Source of the DNA: Paraburkholderia phenoliruptrix
Lineage (GTDB): Bacteria; Pseudomonadota; Gammaproteobacteria; Burkholderiales; Burkholderiaceae
Reading direction: 5' to 3'
Assembly (NCBI RefSeq): GCF_019511605.1
Contig: NZ_JAEUAV010000019.1
Span: 62,001 to 126,000 of the forward strand
DNA length: 64,000 nucleotides
The position numbers and the translations under genes are program-made. The notes beneath the pieces were generated by a model. It was given only the letters and a program-made list of their open reading frames with translations. It did no database searches and was not told where the DNA came from. Below are positions 17,401-25,407 of this stretch, piece after piece (within the stretch, counting starts at the first letter, position 1; the number at the start of each line of letters is the position of its first letter).

Positions 17401-18357
17401 TTACCTGAACATCAGGAAATTGAGCAGGAAGATGTTCACCACCAGCAGCGTCAGCGCGGTCGGAATCTGCGCCTTGATCACCGCGTTCTTGTCGGGCAGT
17501 TCGAGCAGCGCCGCCGGCACCATGTTGAAGTTGGCGGCCATGGGCGTCATCAGTGTGCCGCAGTAGCCGGAAAACATGCCGATCGCCACCATCACCGCCG
17601 GGTTGCCGTGGAACACGCCGACCAGAATCGGTACGCCGACGCCGCCCGTCATCACCGGAAAGGCGGCGAAGCCGTTGCCCATTACCATCGTGAAGAGCGC
17701 CATGCCGATGCAGTACACGGCCACCGCGATGAAGCGGTAGTCGAGGCTGATGTACGCGGTCGTCACGTGCGCGACGGCCTTGCCGACGCCAGCGTCCGAA
17801 AAGACGAGGCCGAGCATGCCGAGCATCTGCGGCAGCACCGCGGCCCACGAGAGCGCGTCGACGAGGCGGCGCGCTTCTTTCATCGACTGGCCGACCGTGT
17901 CGCGAGTCATCACGCAGGCAATGCCAAGCGCGATCACACAGCCGATGCCGAAGCCGATCAGCGTGACGTTGGCTTTTTCGATCAGCGGCATGCCGCCAAA
18001 CACGAGGTGGCTGGCCGACAACGTGACGATCACCGTGATCACCGGAATGGTCAGCGCGGGCACGAAGAGCTTGTTGCGAAGGCGCGCGGCGCTCGCCTTG
18101 CGTGCTTCGAGCGACAGCACTCTCGGCTTGCCCGCGGTGACGCCGCCAAAGCCGGCGATCAGCGCCATCACGATCACCGCGGCGCCGACCACGGCGGGCG
18201 GCAGCTTGTCGCCGATCAGGAAGATCAGCGCGTACAGAATCCAGAAACCGCCTGCCGTCAGGCGGCGCGGATGCTCCCTGTCGGTGACGATCATGCCGCC
18301 GATAATCAGCAGCACCACGCCCAGCAGCCAGAACAGATAGGTAATCGTGAGCGTCAT
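17401..18357 (-). CDS. DUF979 family membrane protein, candidate 5-oxoproline transporter subunit
   Basis: A polytopic membrane protein of 318 residues with about eight or nine hydrophobic helices. It begins TYLFWLLGVVLLIIGGM and contains TDREHPRRLTAGGFW, which I recognise as the DUF979 family. It overlaps the DUF969 gene by 4 bp (ATGA), and both lie directly downstream of pxpBCA on the same strand. DUF969/DUF979 pairs are often found next to 5-oxoprolinase or pyroglutamyl peptidase genes. A role as a two-protein transporter for 5-oxoproline or a related compound is therefore inferred from context and not shown by any motif. Confidence 0.85.
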   Translation of the reverse strand: MTLTITYLFWLLGVVLLIIGGMIVTDREHPRRLTAGGFWILYALIFLIGDKLPPAVVGAAVIVMALIAGFGGVTAGKPRVLSLEARKASAARLRNKLFVPALTIPVITVIVTLSASHLVFGGMPLIEKANVTLIGFGIGCVIALGIACVMTRDTVGQSMKEARRLVDALSWAAVLPQMLGMLGLVFSDAGVGKAVAHVTTAYISLDYRFIAVAVYCIGMALFTMVMGNGFAAFPVMTGGVGVPILVGVFHGNPAVMVAIGMFSGYCGTLMTPMAANFNMVPAALLELPDKNAVIKAQIPTALTLLVVNIFLLNFLMFR

Positions 18358-19103
18358 GCTTTGTCTCCTGCGGCCGATTGTGCCGGCGATACGGCGGCGT
18401 TACCCGCGCTGGCGTTGCCGCGCAATTCGCGGTCGAGTTTGCGGTCGAGCAGATACAGACGGAAGCCGTGAATCAGGAACGCGCAGATCGCGGTCGGAAT
18501 GCCCCACACCGCCACATGAATCGGCTCGACGATAATGCCGGCCTCCTTCAGGAAGGTGGTCATCAGCACAATCGCGCCGAACGCGACGAAAATGTCCTCG
18601 CCGAAGAACAGGCCCACGTTGTCCGTGGCGGCCGAGAAGGCGCGCAGCTTGAAGCGCACCGCGTCGCTGATCTTGCCGAAGCGCGTTTCGGTCGCGCCTT
18701 CGGCCATCGGGGCGATGAGCGGACGGACCATCTGCGGGTGTCCGCCGAGACCCGTCAGCCCGACCGCCGCAGTCAGCTCGCGCACGAGCAGATAAACGAT
18801 CAGAAGACGCCCGGCCGTGGCGGCCTTGATGCCGCTGATCCACGTCTGCGCGCGCTCGCGCAGGCCGTGCCGTTCGAGCAGGCCGATCACCGCGAGCGGC
18901 AGGAGAATGATCAACGGAATGTTGCGCGTCTTGATGAAGCCGGTGCCGATCTCGGCGAGAATCTTTTCGGGCGGGAAGTGCGCGGCGAGACCGGTGCCGA
19001 CGGCGGCAACCGCCACGATCAGCATCGGATTGAACCGCAATAAAAAGCCAACGATGATGATGGCCACGCCGATGAGCGGCCATAAACTGACTGTTGTCTG
19101 CAT
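18354..19103 (-). CDS. DUF969 family membrane protein, partner of DUF979
   Basis: A membrane protein of 249 residues from the ATG at 19103. GGAG stands just upstream; a TTG four codons earlier is in frame but less likely. Hydrophobic segments such as LWPLIGVAIIIVGFLLRFNP and IPLIILLPLAVIGLLERHGL, and the block TGLGGHPQMVRPLIAPMAEG, are typical of DUF969. It is translationally coupled to DUF979 through an ATGA overlap, so the two products probably form one complex in the inner membrane. It lies 310 bp downstream of pxpA, with a hairpin in the gap that may lower read-through. Confidence 0.85.
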   Translation of the reverse strand: MQTTVSLWPLIGVAIIIVGFLLRFNPMLIVAVAAVGTGLAAHFPPEKILAEIGTGFIKTRNIPLIILLPLAVIGLLERHGLRERAQTWISGIKAATAGRLLIVYLLVRELTAAVGLTGLGGHPQMVRPLIAPMAEGATETRFGKISDAVRFKLRAFSAATDNVGLFFGEDIFVAFGAIVLMTTFLKEAGIIVEPIHVAVWGIPTAICAFLIHGFRLYLLDRKLDRELRGNASAGNAAVSPAQSAAGDKA

Positions 19104-19413
19104 CTGGATCTCCAAACGGGTTTCATACCTCGCCGCTTGTGGCGGCTAACATGGGCCGGCGCGTGGCGATCCGCGCGCCGTCTTGTTTCCCGCGGCTCTT
19201 GGCGGCCGCGTTGCTACGCACTGCAACTTCACCTACTGGTTCATCTGCAACTGCTACGACTGCGACTGCTTTAAAGCGACTGCGTGAATGCGACTGCGTT
19301 GATGCGACCGCACGGACGGAAGGCACGCAAAGCCTCCCGCACCTGGCGAACGCCCCGCGTGGAGCGGGGCGTCGGGGCGTTTGAAGGCATGAGGGAGAAG
19401 ACGCTCGCTCGCG
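19104..19413. other. Intergenic region pxpA / DUF969, with hairpin and degenerate repeats
   Basis: This 310-bp stretch holds no credible gene. On the minus strand, directly after pxpA, is a GC-rich hairpin (19349-19382). Nearer the DUF969 gene is a run of imperfect short repeats related to GCGACTGC (about 19256-19312). Whether transcription passes from pxpA into DUF969/979 or restarts here is unclear. Confidence 0.4.
19349..19382 (-). terminator. GC-rich hairpin downstream of pxpA
   Basis: Two mutually exclusive stems are possible: CGCCCCGC (19351-19358) with GCGGGGCG (19364-19371), and AACGCCCC (19349-19356) with GGGGCGTT (19374-19381). It lies just past the pxpA stop on that gene's strand. 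Competing stems suggest attenuation, but there is no strong T-run on the minus strand. Confidence 0.45.
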
Positions 19414-20166
19414 TCAGACGCTCGCGGCGCCGGCCGCGTGCACGTCGATACCGGCTTGTTCGAGCGCGCTGCGAATGCGCCGCGCGAACGCAAGCGCGTG
19501 CGGGCCGTCGCCGTGCAGACAGATGGTCTGCGCGTGCAGCGGCACCCATTGACCGTCCACGGCGCGCACGCGCTGCTCTCGCACCATCGCGAGGGTGCGC
19601 TCCAGCACCTCGTCTTCATCCTCGAGCAGCGCGCCCGGTTCCTTGCGCGGCACGAGCGAGCCGTCGGCGCGATAGCCGCGATCGGCGAACACTTCTTCGA
19701 TGGCGGTCAGGCCCGCCTCGCGCGCGGCCGTCACGAGCCCGCTGTTGGCCAGCGCGAACACCGCGACCGACGGATCGAAGTCATGCACGGCCGAAACGAT
19801 CGCGTCCGCGATCTTCGGGTCGCGCGCGGCCTGGTTGTAGAGCGCGCCGTGCGGCTTGACGTGCGCGATGCGGCCGCCCTCGGCCTGCGCGATCGCCGAC
19901 AGCGCGCCGAGCTGGTACAGCACGCCCGCGTAGATTTCGCTCGCGGGCAGATCCATCTCCTTGCGGCCGAAGTTCTCCGGGTCGTTAAAGCTCGGATGCG
20001 CACCGATCGACACGCCTTTCTGCACCGCCCAGCGCACGCAGTCGCGCATGGCCTTCGCGCCACCCGCATGCCAGCCGCAGGCAATATTCGCGGAGCTGAC
20101 GAGGTCGAGCAGCGCCTCGTCGGAGCCGCAGCCTTCGCCGAGATCGGCGTTCAAATCGATTTCCAT
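19414..20166 (-). CDS. pxpA: 5-oxoprolinase subunit A (LamB/YcsF family)
   Basis: A 250-residue protein whose N-terminus DLNADLGEGCGSDEALL and blocks SANIACGWHAGG, SIGAHPSFNDPENFGR and HVKPHGALYNQAARD are the diagnostic LamB/YcsF motifs. With PxpB and PxpC it forms the ATP-dependent prokaryotic 5-oxoprolinase, which opens 5-oxo-L-proline (a damage product of glutamine and glutamate) to glutamate. It acts in the cytoplasm. It is the third gene of pxpB-pxpC-pxpA, 27 bp after pxpC. Confidence 0.95.
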   Translation of the reverse strand: MEIDLNADLGEGCGSDEALLDLVSSANIACGWHAGGAKAMRDCVRWAVQKGVSIGAHPSFNDPENFGRKEMDLPASEIYAGVLYQLGALSAIAQAEGGRIAHVKPHGALYNQAARDPKIADAIVSAVHDFDPSVAVFALANSGLVTAAREAGLTAIEEVFADRGYRADGSLVPRKEPGALLEDEDEVLERTLAMVREQRVRAVDGQWVPLHAQTICLHGDGPHALAFARRIRSALEQAGIDVHAAGAASV

Positions 20167-20193
20167 GATGTTCCTCTACTCGGTTCTTGCCAG

Positions 20194-21246
20194 TCACAAC
20201 GTCGCAACGGCCATCTGGCGTGCGCAACGTTCTTCATGCATGGCGATGGCGGCGTCGATCTGCCGCAAATAGGTGCGCTCTTCGAGCAACGCCTGGCGCG
20301 CCTCGTAAGTGGTGGTCGGGATAAAGCGCACTGCCGCGTTCAGCCGCACCTGTGCGAGCTTCCACAGGTCGGCCTGAATGACCGCGCCGATCTTCGGATA
20401 ACCGCCGGTGGTCTGCGCGTCGCTCATCAGCACGATCGGCTGGCCGTTCGGCGGCACCTGGATCGTGCCCGGCAGCACTGCGTGCGACAGCAGGTCGGCC
20501 TTCTGTTTGCGTTTCAGTTCGCTGCCGGCAAGCCGGTAGCCCATGCGGTTGCTGTTCGGCGTGACGAGCCACTCGTCGGACCAGAACGACTCGTGCGCTT
20601 CTTCGGTGAAGCTGTCGTATTCCGGGCCGCGCAGCACGCGAATCGGCACCGCCCAGGGCACGCCGCTCGGATGACGGCCGCGCCGCAGCGGCTCGTCGAC
20701 GAGCACGAACTTGCACCACGCGGGCGCCTTCACGCCGAATTCCGGCGCCTCGGGCGAAAAGCCGACCTGACCGCGCTGCGGCGGCGCGCCGAGCGGCACA
20801 CGGTCTCCGTCGCGCAGCGCCCGGCCGCCGAGGCCGCCGAAGCGGCCGGCGAGGTCGGTGCTGCGCGAGCCCAGCATCGGCAACACGTCGATGCCGCCCG
20901 CGATGCACACGTAGCCGCGCATGCCGCGCCTGGCCGCATTCAGCACCAGTTCCTGGCCGGCCTTCACCGGCAGGCTCCACCACGAATAGACCGGCTTGCC
21001 GTCGAGCGTCGCGCCGAATTCGGTTCCGGTGATGGCGACCCGCGTCGCGCGCAGAAACCGCAGCACGGTCGGGCCGAAGGTGATTTCGAGCCCCGCCGCG
21101 TCAGGACGGTTGCCGACGAGCCGGTTGCCGATTTCCAGCGACAGCCGGTCCAGCGCCCCGCCCATCGCGACGCCGAGATGCCGGTAGCCGTGGCGGCCGA
21201 GGTCCTGGATGGTGGTCAGAAGACCTGCGCGAATCACGTCGATCAT
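20194..21246 (-). CDS. pxpC: 5-oxoprolinase subunit C (biotin-dependent carboxyltransferase family)
   Basis: A 350-residue protein. The start MIDVIRAGLLTTIQDLGRHG at 21246 is the family N-terminus and overlaps the pxpB stop by 4 bp (ATGA). The frame is open further upstream, but that portion is a shadow of pxpB. Other family blocks are AMGGALDRLSLEIGNRLVGN, AGLEITFGP and VLMSDAQTTGGYPKIG. The family name comes from resemblance to urea amidolyase/KipA; the demonstrated role in related bacteria is as subunit C of 5-oxoprolinase together with PxpB. Confidence 0.94.
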   Translation of the reverse strand: MIDVIRAGLLTTIQDLGRHGYRHLGVAMGGALDRLSLEIGNRLVGNRPDAAGLEITFGPTVLRFLRATRVAITGTEFGATLDGKPVYSWWSLPVKAGQELVLNAARRGMRGYVCIAGGIDVLPMLGSRSTDLAGRFGGLGGRALRDGDRVPLGAPPQRGQVGFSPEAPEFGVKAPAWCKFVLVDEPLRRGRHPSGVPWAVPIRVLRGPEYDSFTEEAHESFWSDEWLVTPNSNRMGYRLAGSELKRKQKADLLSHAVLPGTIQVPPNGQPIVLMSDAQTTGGYPKIGAVIQADLWKLAQVRLNAAVRFIPTTTYEARQALLEERTYLRQIDAAIAMHEERCARQMAVATL

Positions 21247-21896
21247 GCGTGTATCCCCGCGATGGTGAAGCGCACCCGGTCGCCGGGCTGCAACAGGGTG
21301 GGCGGGCGGCGCGCGGGATCGAAAAGCGGCAGCTCCGTGCGGCCGATCAACTGCCAGCCGCCGGGCGAAGTGGCCGGATAGATGCCGGTCTGCTCGCCGC
21401 CAATGCCGACCGAACCGGCCGGCACTTCGAGCCGCGGCGACGCGCGGCGCGGCGTATGCAGCGTCTCGTCGAGCCCGCCCAGGTAGGCGAAGCCCGGCTG
21501 GAAGCCGAGAAAAAACACCACGTACTGACCTGCCGAATGCCGCTCGACCACTTCGCGCACGCTCAAGCCCGTGTGGTTCGCCACCGCGGTAAGGTCGGGG
21601 CCGAACTCGCCGCCATACTGAACCGGAATCTCGACCTCGCGGCCCGCCGCCGGCGCCGCGGCCGCCGCGTCCCACGCGTGCTGCAGGCGGCTCGACAGCG
21701 CGTCGCGGTCGGCTTCGAGCGGGTCGAACACGAGCGTCAGATTGTTCATGCCCGGCACCACTTCCAGCACGTGCGGCCAGTCACGCGCGAGTTCAGCGGC
21801 CGCCCACACGCGGCGCTGGCAATCGAGCGTTGCGGGTGGCGGCGCCTCGCAGACCAGCGCGGCGTCGCCGAGCGGAAAGATTTTGGGTTGGCTCAT
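21243..21896 (-). CDS. pxpB: 5-oxoprolinase subunit B (KipI/allophanate hydrolase subunit 1 family)
   Basis: A 217-residue protein from the ATG at 21896, where the family homology begins (KIFPLGDAALVCE). In-frame ATGs at 21953 and 21983 would add a poorly conserved extension, and the outer one touches the operator dyad, so they are not preferred. Characteristic segments are VVPGMNNLTLVFDP, EIPVQYGGEFGPDL, FFLGFQPGFAYLGGLD and PAGSVGIGGEQTGIYP. It is the first gene of pxpBCA and diverges from a MarR-like regulator gene. Confidence 0.93.
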   Translation of the reverse strand: MSQPKIFPLGDAALVCEAPPPATLDCQRRVWAAAELARDWPHVLEVVPGMNNLTLVFDPLEADRDALSSRLQHAWDAAAAAPAAGREVEIPVQYGGEFGPDLTAVANHTGLSVREVVERHSAGQYVVFFLGFQPGFAYLGGLDETLHTPRRASPRLEVPAGSVGIGGEQTGIYPATSPGGWQLIGRTELPLFDPARRPPTLLQPGDRVRFTIAGIHA

Positions 21897-21985
21897 GGCT
21901 TGAAGGCCCGAAGAAGTCGAAGAGTTCGGCACTGCAACCGTCGGCAAAAGCATGGGAAGACCGTCGGGCACTGTCTGGAGCATAC

Positions 21986-22008
21986 ATTGTCAATAAAATA
22001 TCAACAAT
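21986..22008. promoter_or_regulatory. Dyad operator between pxpB and the MarR-like regulator
   Basis: The AT-rich element ATTGT-CA-ATA-AAA-TAT-CA-ACAAT is an interrupted inverted repeat (ATTGT/ACAAT outer arms, ATA/TAT inner arms) of 23 bp. It lies in the 200-bp divergent region and stands out from the GC-rich surroundings. Size and symmetry suit a MarR dimer. Binding by the adjacent regulator is inferred from position. Confidence 0.6.
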
Positions 22009-22097
22009 TTCTCAATAAGAGTTTTCGCCAGGCTCGCGGCCCGAGGCCGCTCGTCGTACACTCCGGACACTCTCCATCCTGTTTCCTGAGAATTCAC

Positions 22098-22610
22098 ATG
22101 TCGCGGCATCCCACCAAGATCGTCTCGTCGGAACACCTCGTGTCCGATACGAGCGCGGAACTGTCCGAGCTCGAATACGCGCTCATCATGGCCGGCAACG
22201 CATTCAACCGCTGGATGGTGCGCTGCATGTCGGCGGCTGGAGAGAAGGACATGACCGCCATCGAGGTCTCGCTGCTGCATCACGTGAGTCATCGCGAACG
22301 CCGCAAGAAGCTGGCCGACATCTGCTTCGTGCTCAACATCGAAGACACGCACGTCGCGACCTATGCGCTGAAGAAGCTTGTAGCTAGAGGGTATGTAAAA
22401 AGCGAAAAGACCGGCAAGGAAGTGTTCTTTTCCGCGACCGAGGCCGGCCGCGCGCTGTGCCTGAAGTACCGCGAGGTCCGCGAGAGCTGCCTGATTTCGA
22501 CGCTCAAGGAAAGCGGCCTCACCAACGAACAGATCGGCGAGGCCGCGCAGCTCATGCGCAATGCGTCGGGCATGTACGACACGGCCGCGCGCGCGGCGGC
22601 GTCGCTATAA
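22098..22610 (+). CDS. MarR-like winged-helix transcriptional regulator
   Basis: A 170-residue protein from the ATG at 22098; the upstream open frame is antisense to pxpB. It has the MarR plan: an N-terminal helix (SELEYALIMAGNAFNRWMVRCM), then a winged helix with KKLADICFVLNIEDTHVATYALKKL as the helix-turn-helix and VARGYVKSEKTGKEVFFSATEAG as the wing. C-terminal helices for dimerisation follow. It is transcribed divergently from pxpBCA across a dyad operator, so it probably controls 5-oxoproline use, perhaps responding to 5-oxoproline or a glutamate-related signal. Confidence 0.85.
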   Translation: MSRHPTKIVSSEHLVSDTSAELSELEYALIMAGNAFNRWMVRCMSAAGEKDMTAIEVSLLHHVSHRERRKKLADICFVLNIEDTHVATYALKKLVARGYVKSEKTGKEVFFSATEAGRALCLKYREVRESCLISTLKESGLTNEQIGEAAQLMRNASGMYDTAARAAASL

Positions 22611-22741
22611 CGAGGGGATCAGGCGGCGGCGCCCGGCCGTGCGTTGTGGTGCGTTGTGGTGCAATGTGACGCGTTGTGGCGGGCATCGGGTGCCTTGCGC
22701 GACTCGGGAGAATGCGATCGCGCGGTGTGGTTCACCTGCGC

Positions 22742-23341
22742 TTAGCCAGCCGCCCGCGCGTGCAGCCCCGCCTCGGTGACGATCATGTCGAGCGGAATGT
22801 CATGCGCCTCACGCTCGAGCGCCGGCGTGCGGCACGCCTCATACGCGACCCCCACGGTGATCGGCCGCGCCGCGCCCGGCCAGCCGGCGAGCGTGCGGTC
22901 GTAGTACCCGCCGCCGTAGCCGAGCCGGTAACCGTCGGCGTCGAAACCCACGCAGGGCACGAGCAGCAGTTCGGGAATCACCAGACGTTCGGTTGCGGGC
23001 TCCGCAATCTTGTGATGGCCGATCTTCATCGGCGTATCCGGCGACCATGCGTGAAACTCGAGCGGCAAGCCGCGTTCCCTGATGATCGGCAGACTGGCTT
23101 CGCGCCGCGAGCCGCCCGCGAGCCACACAGAGATCGCTGTGCGCGCATCGAACTCGCCTGCGAGCGGCCAGTAGAACCCCACGCTCGTCACGTTGAAATG
23201 CTTCAACGCGTCGAGCACGCGACGCCCGAGCGCGGCGTTGTTCGCCGGCTCGGAAGCCGCTTGTAGCCTTGCTTCCAATAGCATTCTACGCAGCGCCTTT
23301 TTCGATTCCGTCGCAGGGTTGCATGCTATGCTTGGGTTCAA
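22742..23341 (-). CDS. 5-formyltetrahydrofolate cyclo-ligase, probable TTG start
   Basis: This enzyme converts 5-formyl-THF to 5,10-methenyl-THF with ATP. The N-terminal basic motif KKALRRMLLEAR and the C-terminal block DADGYRLGYGGGYYDRTLAG are diagnostic, and LLVPCVGFD precedes the latter. The first ATG downstream of the basic motif (23284) would remove KKALRR, which the family uses. A TTG at 23341 has GGAG six bases upstream and gives 199 residues, the usual size, so it is chosen. The start region lies only 20 bp from the divergent slt gene. In E. coli the homologue is ygfA. Confidence 0.88.
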   Translation of the reverse strand: MNPSIACNPATESKKALRRMLLEARLQAASEPANNAALGRRVLDALKHFNVTSVGFYWPLAGEFDARTAISVWLAGGSRREASLPIIRERGLPLEFHAWSPDTPMKIGHHKIAEPATERLVIPELLLVPCVGFDADGYRLGYGGGYYDRTLAGWPGAARPITVGVAYEACRTPALEREAHDIPLDMIVTEAGLHARAAG

Positions 23342-23361
23342 TTCGCGCTCCAGAAACAACG

Positions 23362-25329
23362 ATGTCAAAAAGTCTTTACCGAGTATATCGCGCGGCCGGT
23401 ATGGCGCTTGCCGCAGCCGCGCTCGTTGCATGCAGCACCGCGTCAGCCGTCAAGCCACTTCCCATTTCGCAGCTCACCAACGACGATCAGATTTTCGTCC
23501 AGTTGCGCGAAGCCGCCCGCAATAACGACGCAGCACGTGCGGCGCAGCTTGCAAGCATGATTCCGGGCTACCCGGCGCCCTCGTATCTGGAGTACTTCCA
23601 GATCAAGCCACAGCTATTCGATTCGTCCGGCCACGCGCGCGTCGACGCGCCCGACGCGCCGGTGCTCGCGTTCCTGCAGAAATACGACGGTCAGGCCATT
23701 GCCGACCGCATGCGCAACGACTACCTCACCGTGCTCGGCGCGCGCCACGACTGGCGCAACTTCGATCAGCAATACGCGCGTTTCGTGCTGAACGACGACA
23801 CGCAGGTGAAATGCTACGCGCTGGAATCGCGTGCGTCGCGCGGCGAAAACGTGGCGGATGCAGCGCGCGCGCTGCTCGTGGATCCGAAGTGGTACGGCGA
23901 CGGCTGCGTCGATCTGATTACTGTGCTCGGCGTGAACAGGCAGTTCAGCAGCGACGACATCTGGCAGCAGATCCGTCTCGCTTACGAACAGAACTATACG
24001 AACACCGGCAGCAAGCTTGTCGATGCGCTCGGCAATCAGGCGCCTGATCCTGTGCTGTTCAGCCAGGCCGCGAATACGCCGCCGCTGCTGCTCGCGCGCG
24101 GTGTCGGCGCCGACCCGCAAGCGCATCAACTGGCGTTGCTCGCGATCACGCGCATGGCGCGCAACGACCCCGCGATGGCCGCGGCCACGTTCGCGTCGGT
24201 CGCGCCTTCGCTGAATTCGCCGGAGCGCGCCATCGGCTGGGGCACGATTGCCTATCAGGCGGCTGCGAAGCAAATGCCGAGTGCAGTGGACTGGTACAGA
24301 CTGTCGGCGAACGCGCCGCTTTCCAACCCCGCCTACGAATGGCGCACGCGCACGGCGCTTCTTGCCGGCGACTGGAACATGGTGCGCTGGTCGATCGAGC
24401 AGATGCCGGCTGCGCTGCGTAGCCAGCCGTCGTGGGTGTACTGGCATGCCCGCGCGCTCAAGCAGGCGGGCGACACGACCACCGCCAACCAGGAGTTCGA
24501 GTCGATCTCGCAGGGCTTTAACTTCTACGGCCAACTCGCCGCAGAAGAATTGGGCCAGAAGATTGCGGTGCCGCCTAAAACCACGGTCACCGACTCCGAA
24601 ATCCAGCAGGCCGGCGAGACGCCGGGCTTCGACCTCGCGCGGCGCTTCTATGCGCTGAATCTGCGGCTCGAAGGCAATCGCGAATGGAACTGGCCGCTGC
24701 GCAGCATGAGCGACCGTCAGTTGCTCGCGGCAGCCGAATACGCACGCCGTATCCAGCTGTACGACCGCACCGTCAACACGGCGGACCGCACGAAAACCGA
24801 ACACGACTTTTCGCTGCGTTATCTGTCGCCGTTCCGCGACATCGTGGAGCGCGATGCGCAGTCCACCGGACTCGACGTGGAGTGGGCGTACGGACTGATT
24901 CGTCAGGAGTCGCGCTTCATCATCAACGCGCGCTCCGAAGTCGGCGCGGGCGGATTGATGCAACTGATGCCGGGCACCGCGCAACTGGTCGCGAAGAAGA
25001 TCGGTCTCGGCCCGATTTCGCGCGAGCAGATGAACGACATCAACACCAACATCCTGCTCGGCACGAACTACCTGTCGATGATCTACAATCAGTTCGATGG
25101 TTCGGCCGTGCTCGCCACGGCGGGCTACAACGCCGGTCCGGGCCGGCCGCGTAACTGGCGGCAGTCGTTGCAGCGGCCGGTTGAAGGTGCGATCTTCGCC
25201 GAGTCGATTCCTTTCCAGGAAACGCGCGACTACGTTAAGAATGTGTTGTCCAACACGGTCTACTACGCGGCATTGTTCGAAGGCCGTCCGCAATCGCTGA
25301 AGGCGCGTCTGGGTTATATCGCACCGTAA
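23362..25329 (+). CDS. slt: Soluble-type lytic murein transglycosylase, predicted lipoprotein
   Basis: A 655-residue Slt70-type enzyme that cleaves peptidoglycan to 1,6-anhydromuropeptides. The N-terminus carries a signal with lipobox LVAC (Cys24), so it may be lipid-anchored rather than soluble. A long alpha-superhelical U-domain (~residues 60-480) precedes the catalytic SLT domain. The catalytic Glu516 lies in GLIRQESRF, followed by EVGAGGLMQLMPGTAQLVAKK and ATAGYNAGPGRPRNW. The ATG at 23362 is used because the signal peptide begins there. It diverges from the cyclo-ligase gene. Confidence 0.93.
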   Translation: MSKSLYRVYRAAGMALAAAALVACSTASAVKPLPISQLTNDDQIFVQLREAARNNDAARAAQLASMIPGYPAPSYLEYFQIKPQLFDSSGHARVDAPDAPVLAFLQKYDGQAIADRMRNDYLTVLGARHDWRNFDQQYARFVLNDDTQVKCYALESRASRGENVADAARALLVDPKWYGDGCVDLITVLGVNRQFSSDDIWQQIRLAYEQNYTNTGSKLVDALGNQAPDPVLFSQAANTPPLLLARGVGADPQAHQLALLAITRMARNDPAMAAATFASVAPSLNSPERAIGWGTIAYQAAAKQMPSAVDWYRLSANAPLSNPAYEWRTRTALLAGDWNMVRWSIEQMPAALRSQPSWVYWHARALKQAGDTTTANQEFESISQGFNFYGQLAAEELGQKIAVPPKTTVTDSEIQQAGETPGFDLARRFYALNLRLEGNREWNWPLRSMSDRQLLAAAEYARRIQLYDRTVNTADRTKTEHDFSLRYLSPFRDIVERDAQSTGLDVEWAYGLIRQESRFIINARSEVGAGGLMQLMPGTAQLVAKKIGLGPISREQMNDINTNILLGTNYLSMIYNQFDGSAVLATAGYNAGPGRPRNWRQSLQRPVEGAIFAESIPFQETRDYVKNVLSNTVYYAALFEGRPQSLKARLGYIAP

Positions 25330-25338
25330 GCGCCGTGC

Positions 25339-25364
25339 CGCCGCTGCCAGCCCTGGCAGCGGCG
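25339..25364 (+). terminator. Hairpin after slt
   Basis: CCGCTGCCAG and CTGGCAGCGG form a 10-12 bp stem right after the slt stop. There is no T-run; a Rho-dependent end or a stabilising hairpin is possible. Confidence 0.4.
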
Positions 25365-25407
25365 CTCCACGCCAGCCGTTGCCGCGGCTTCCACCAGGGA
25401 GTCGAAA

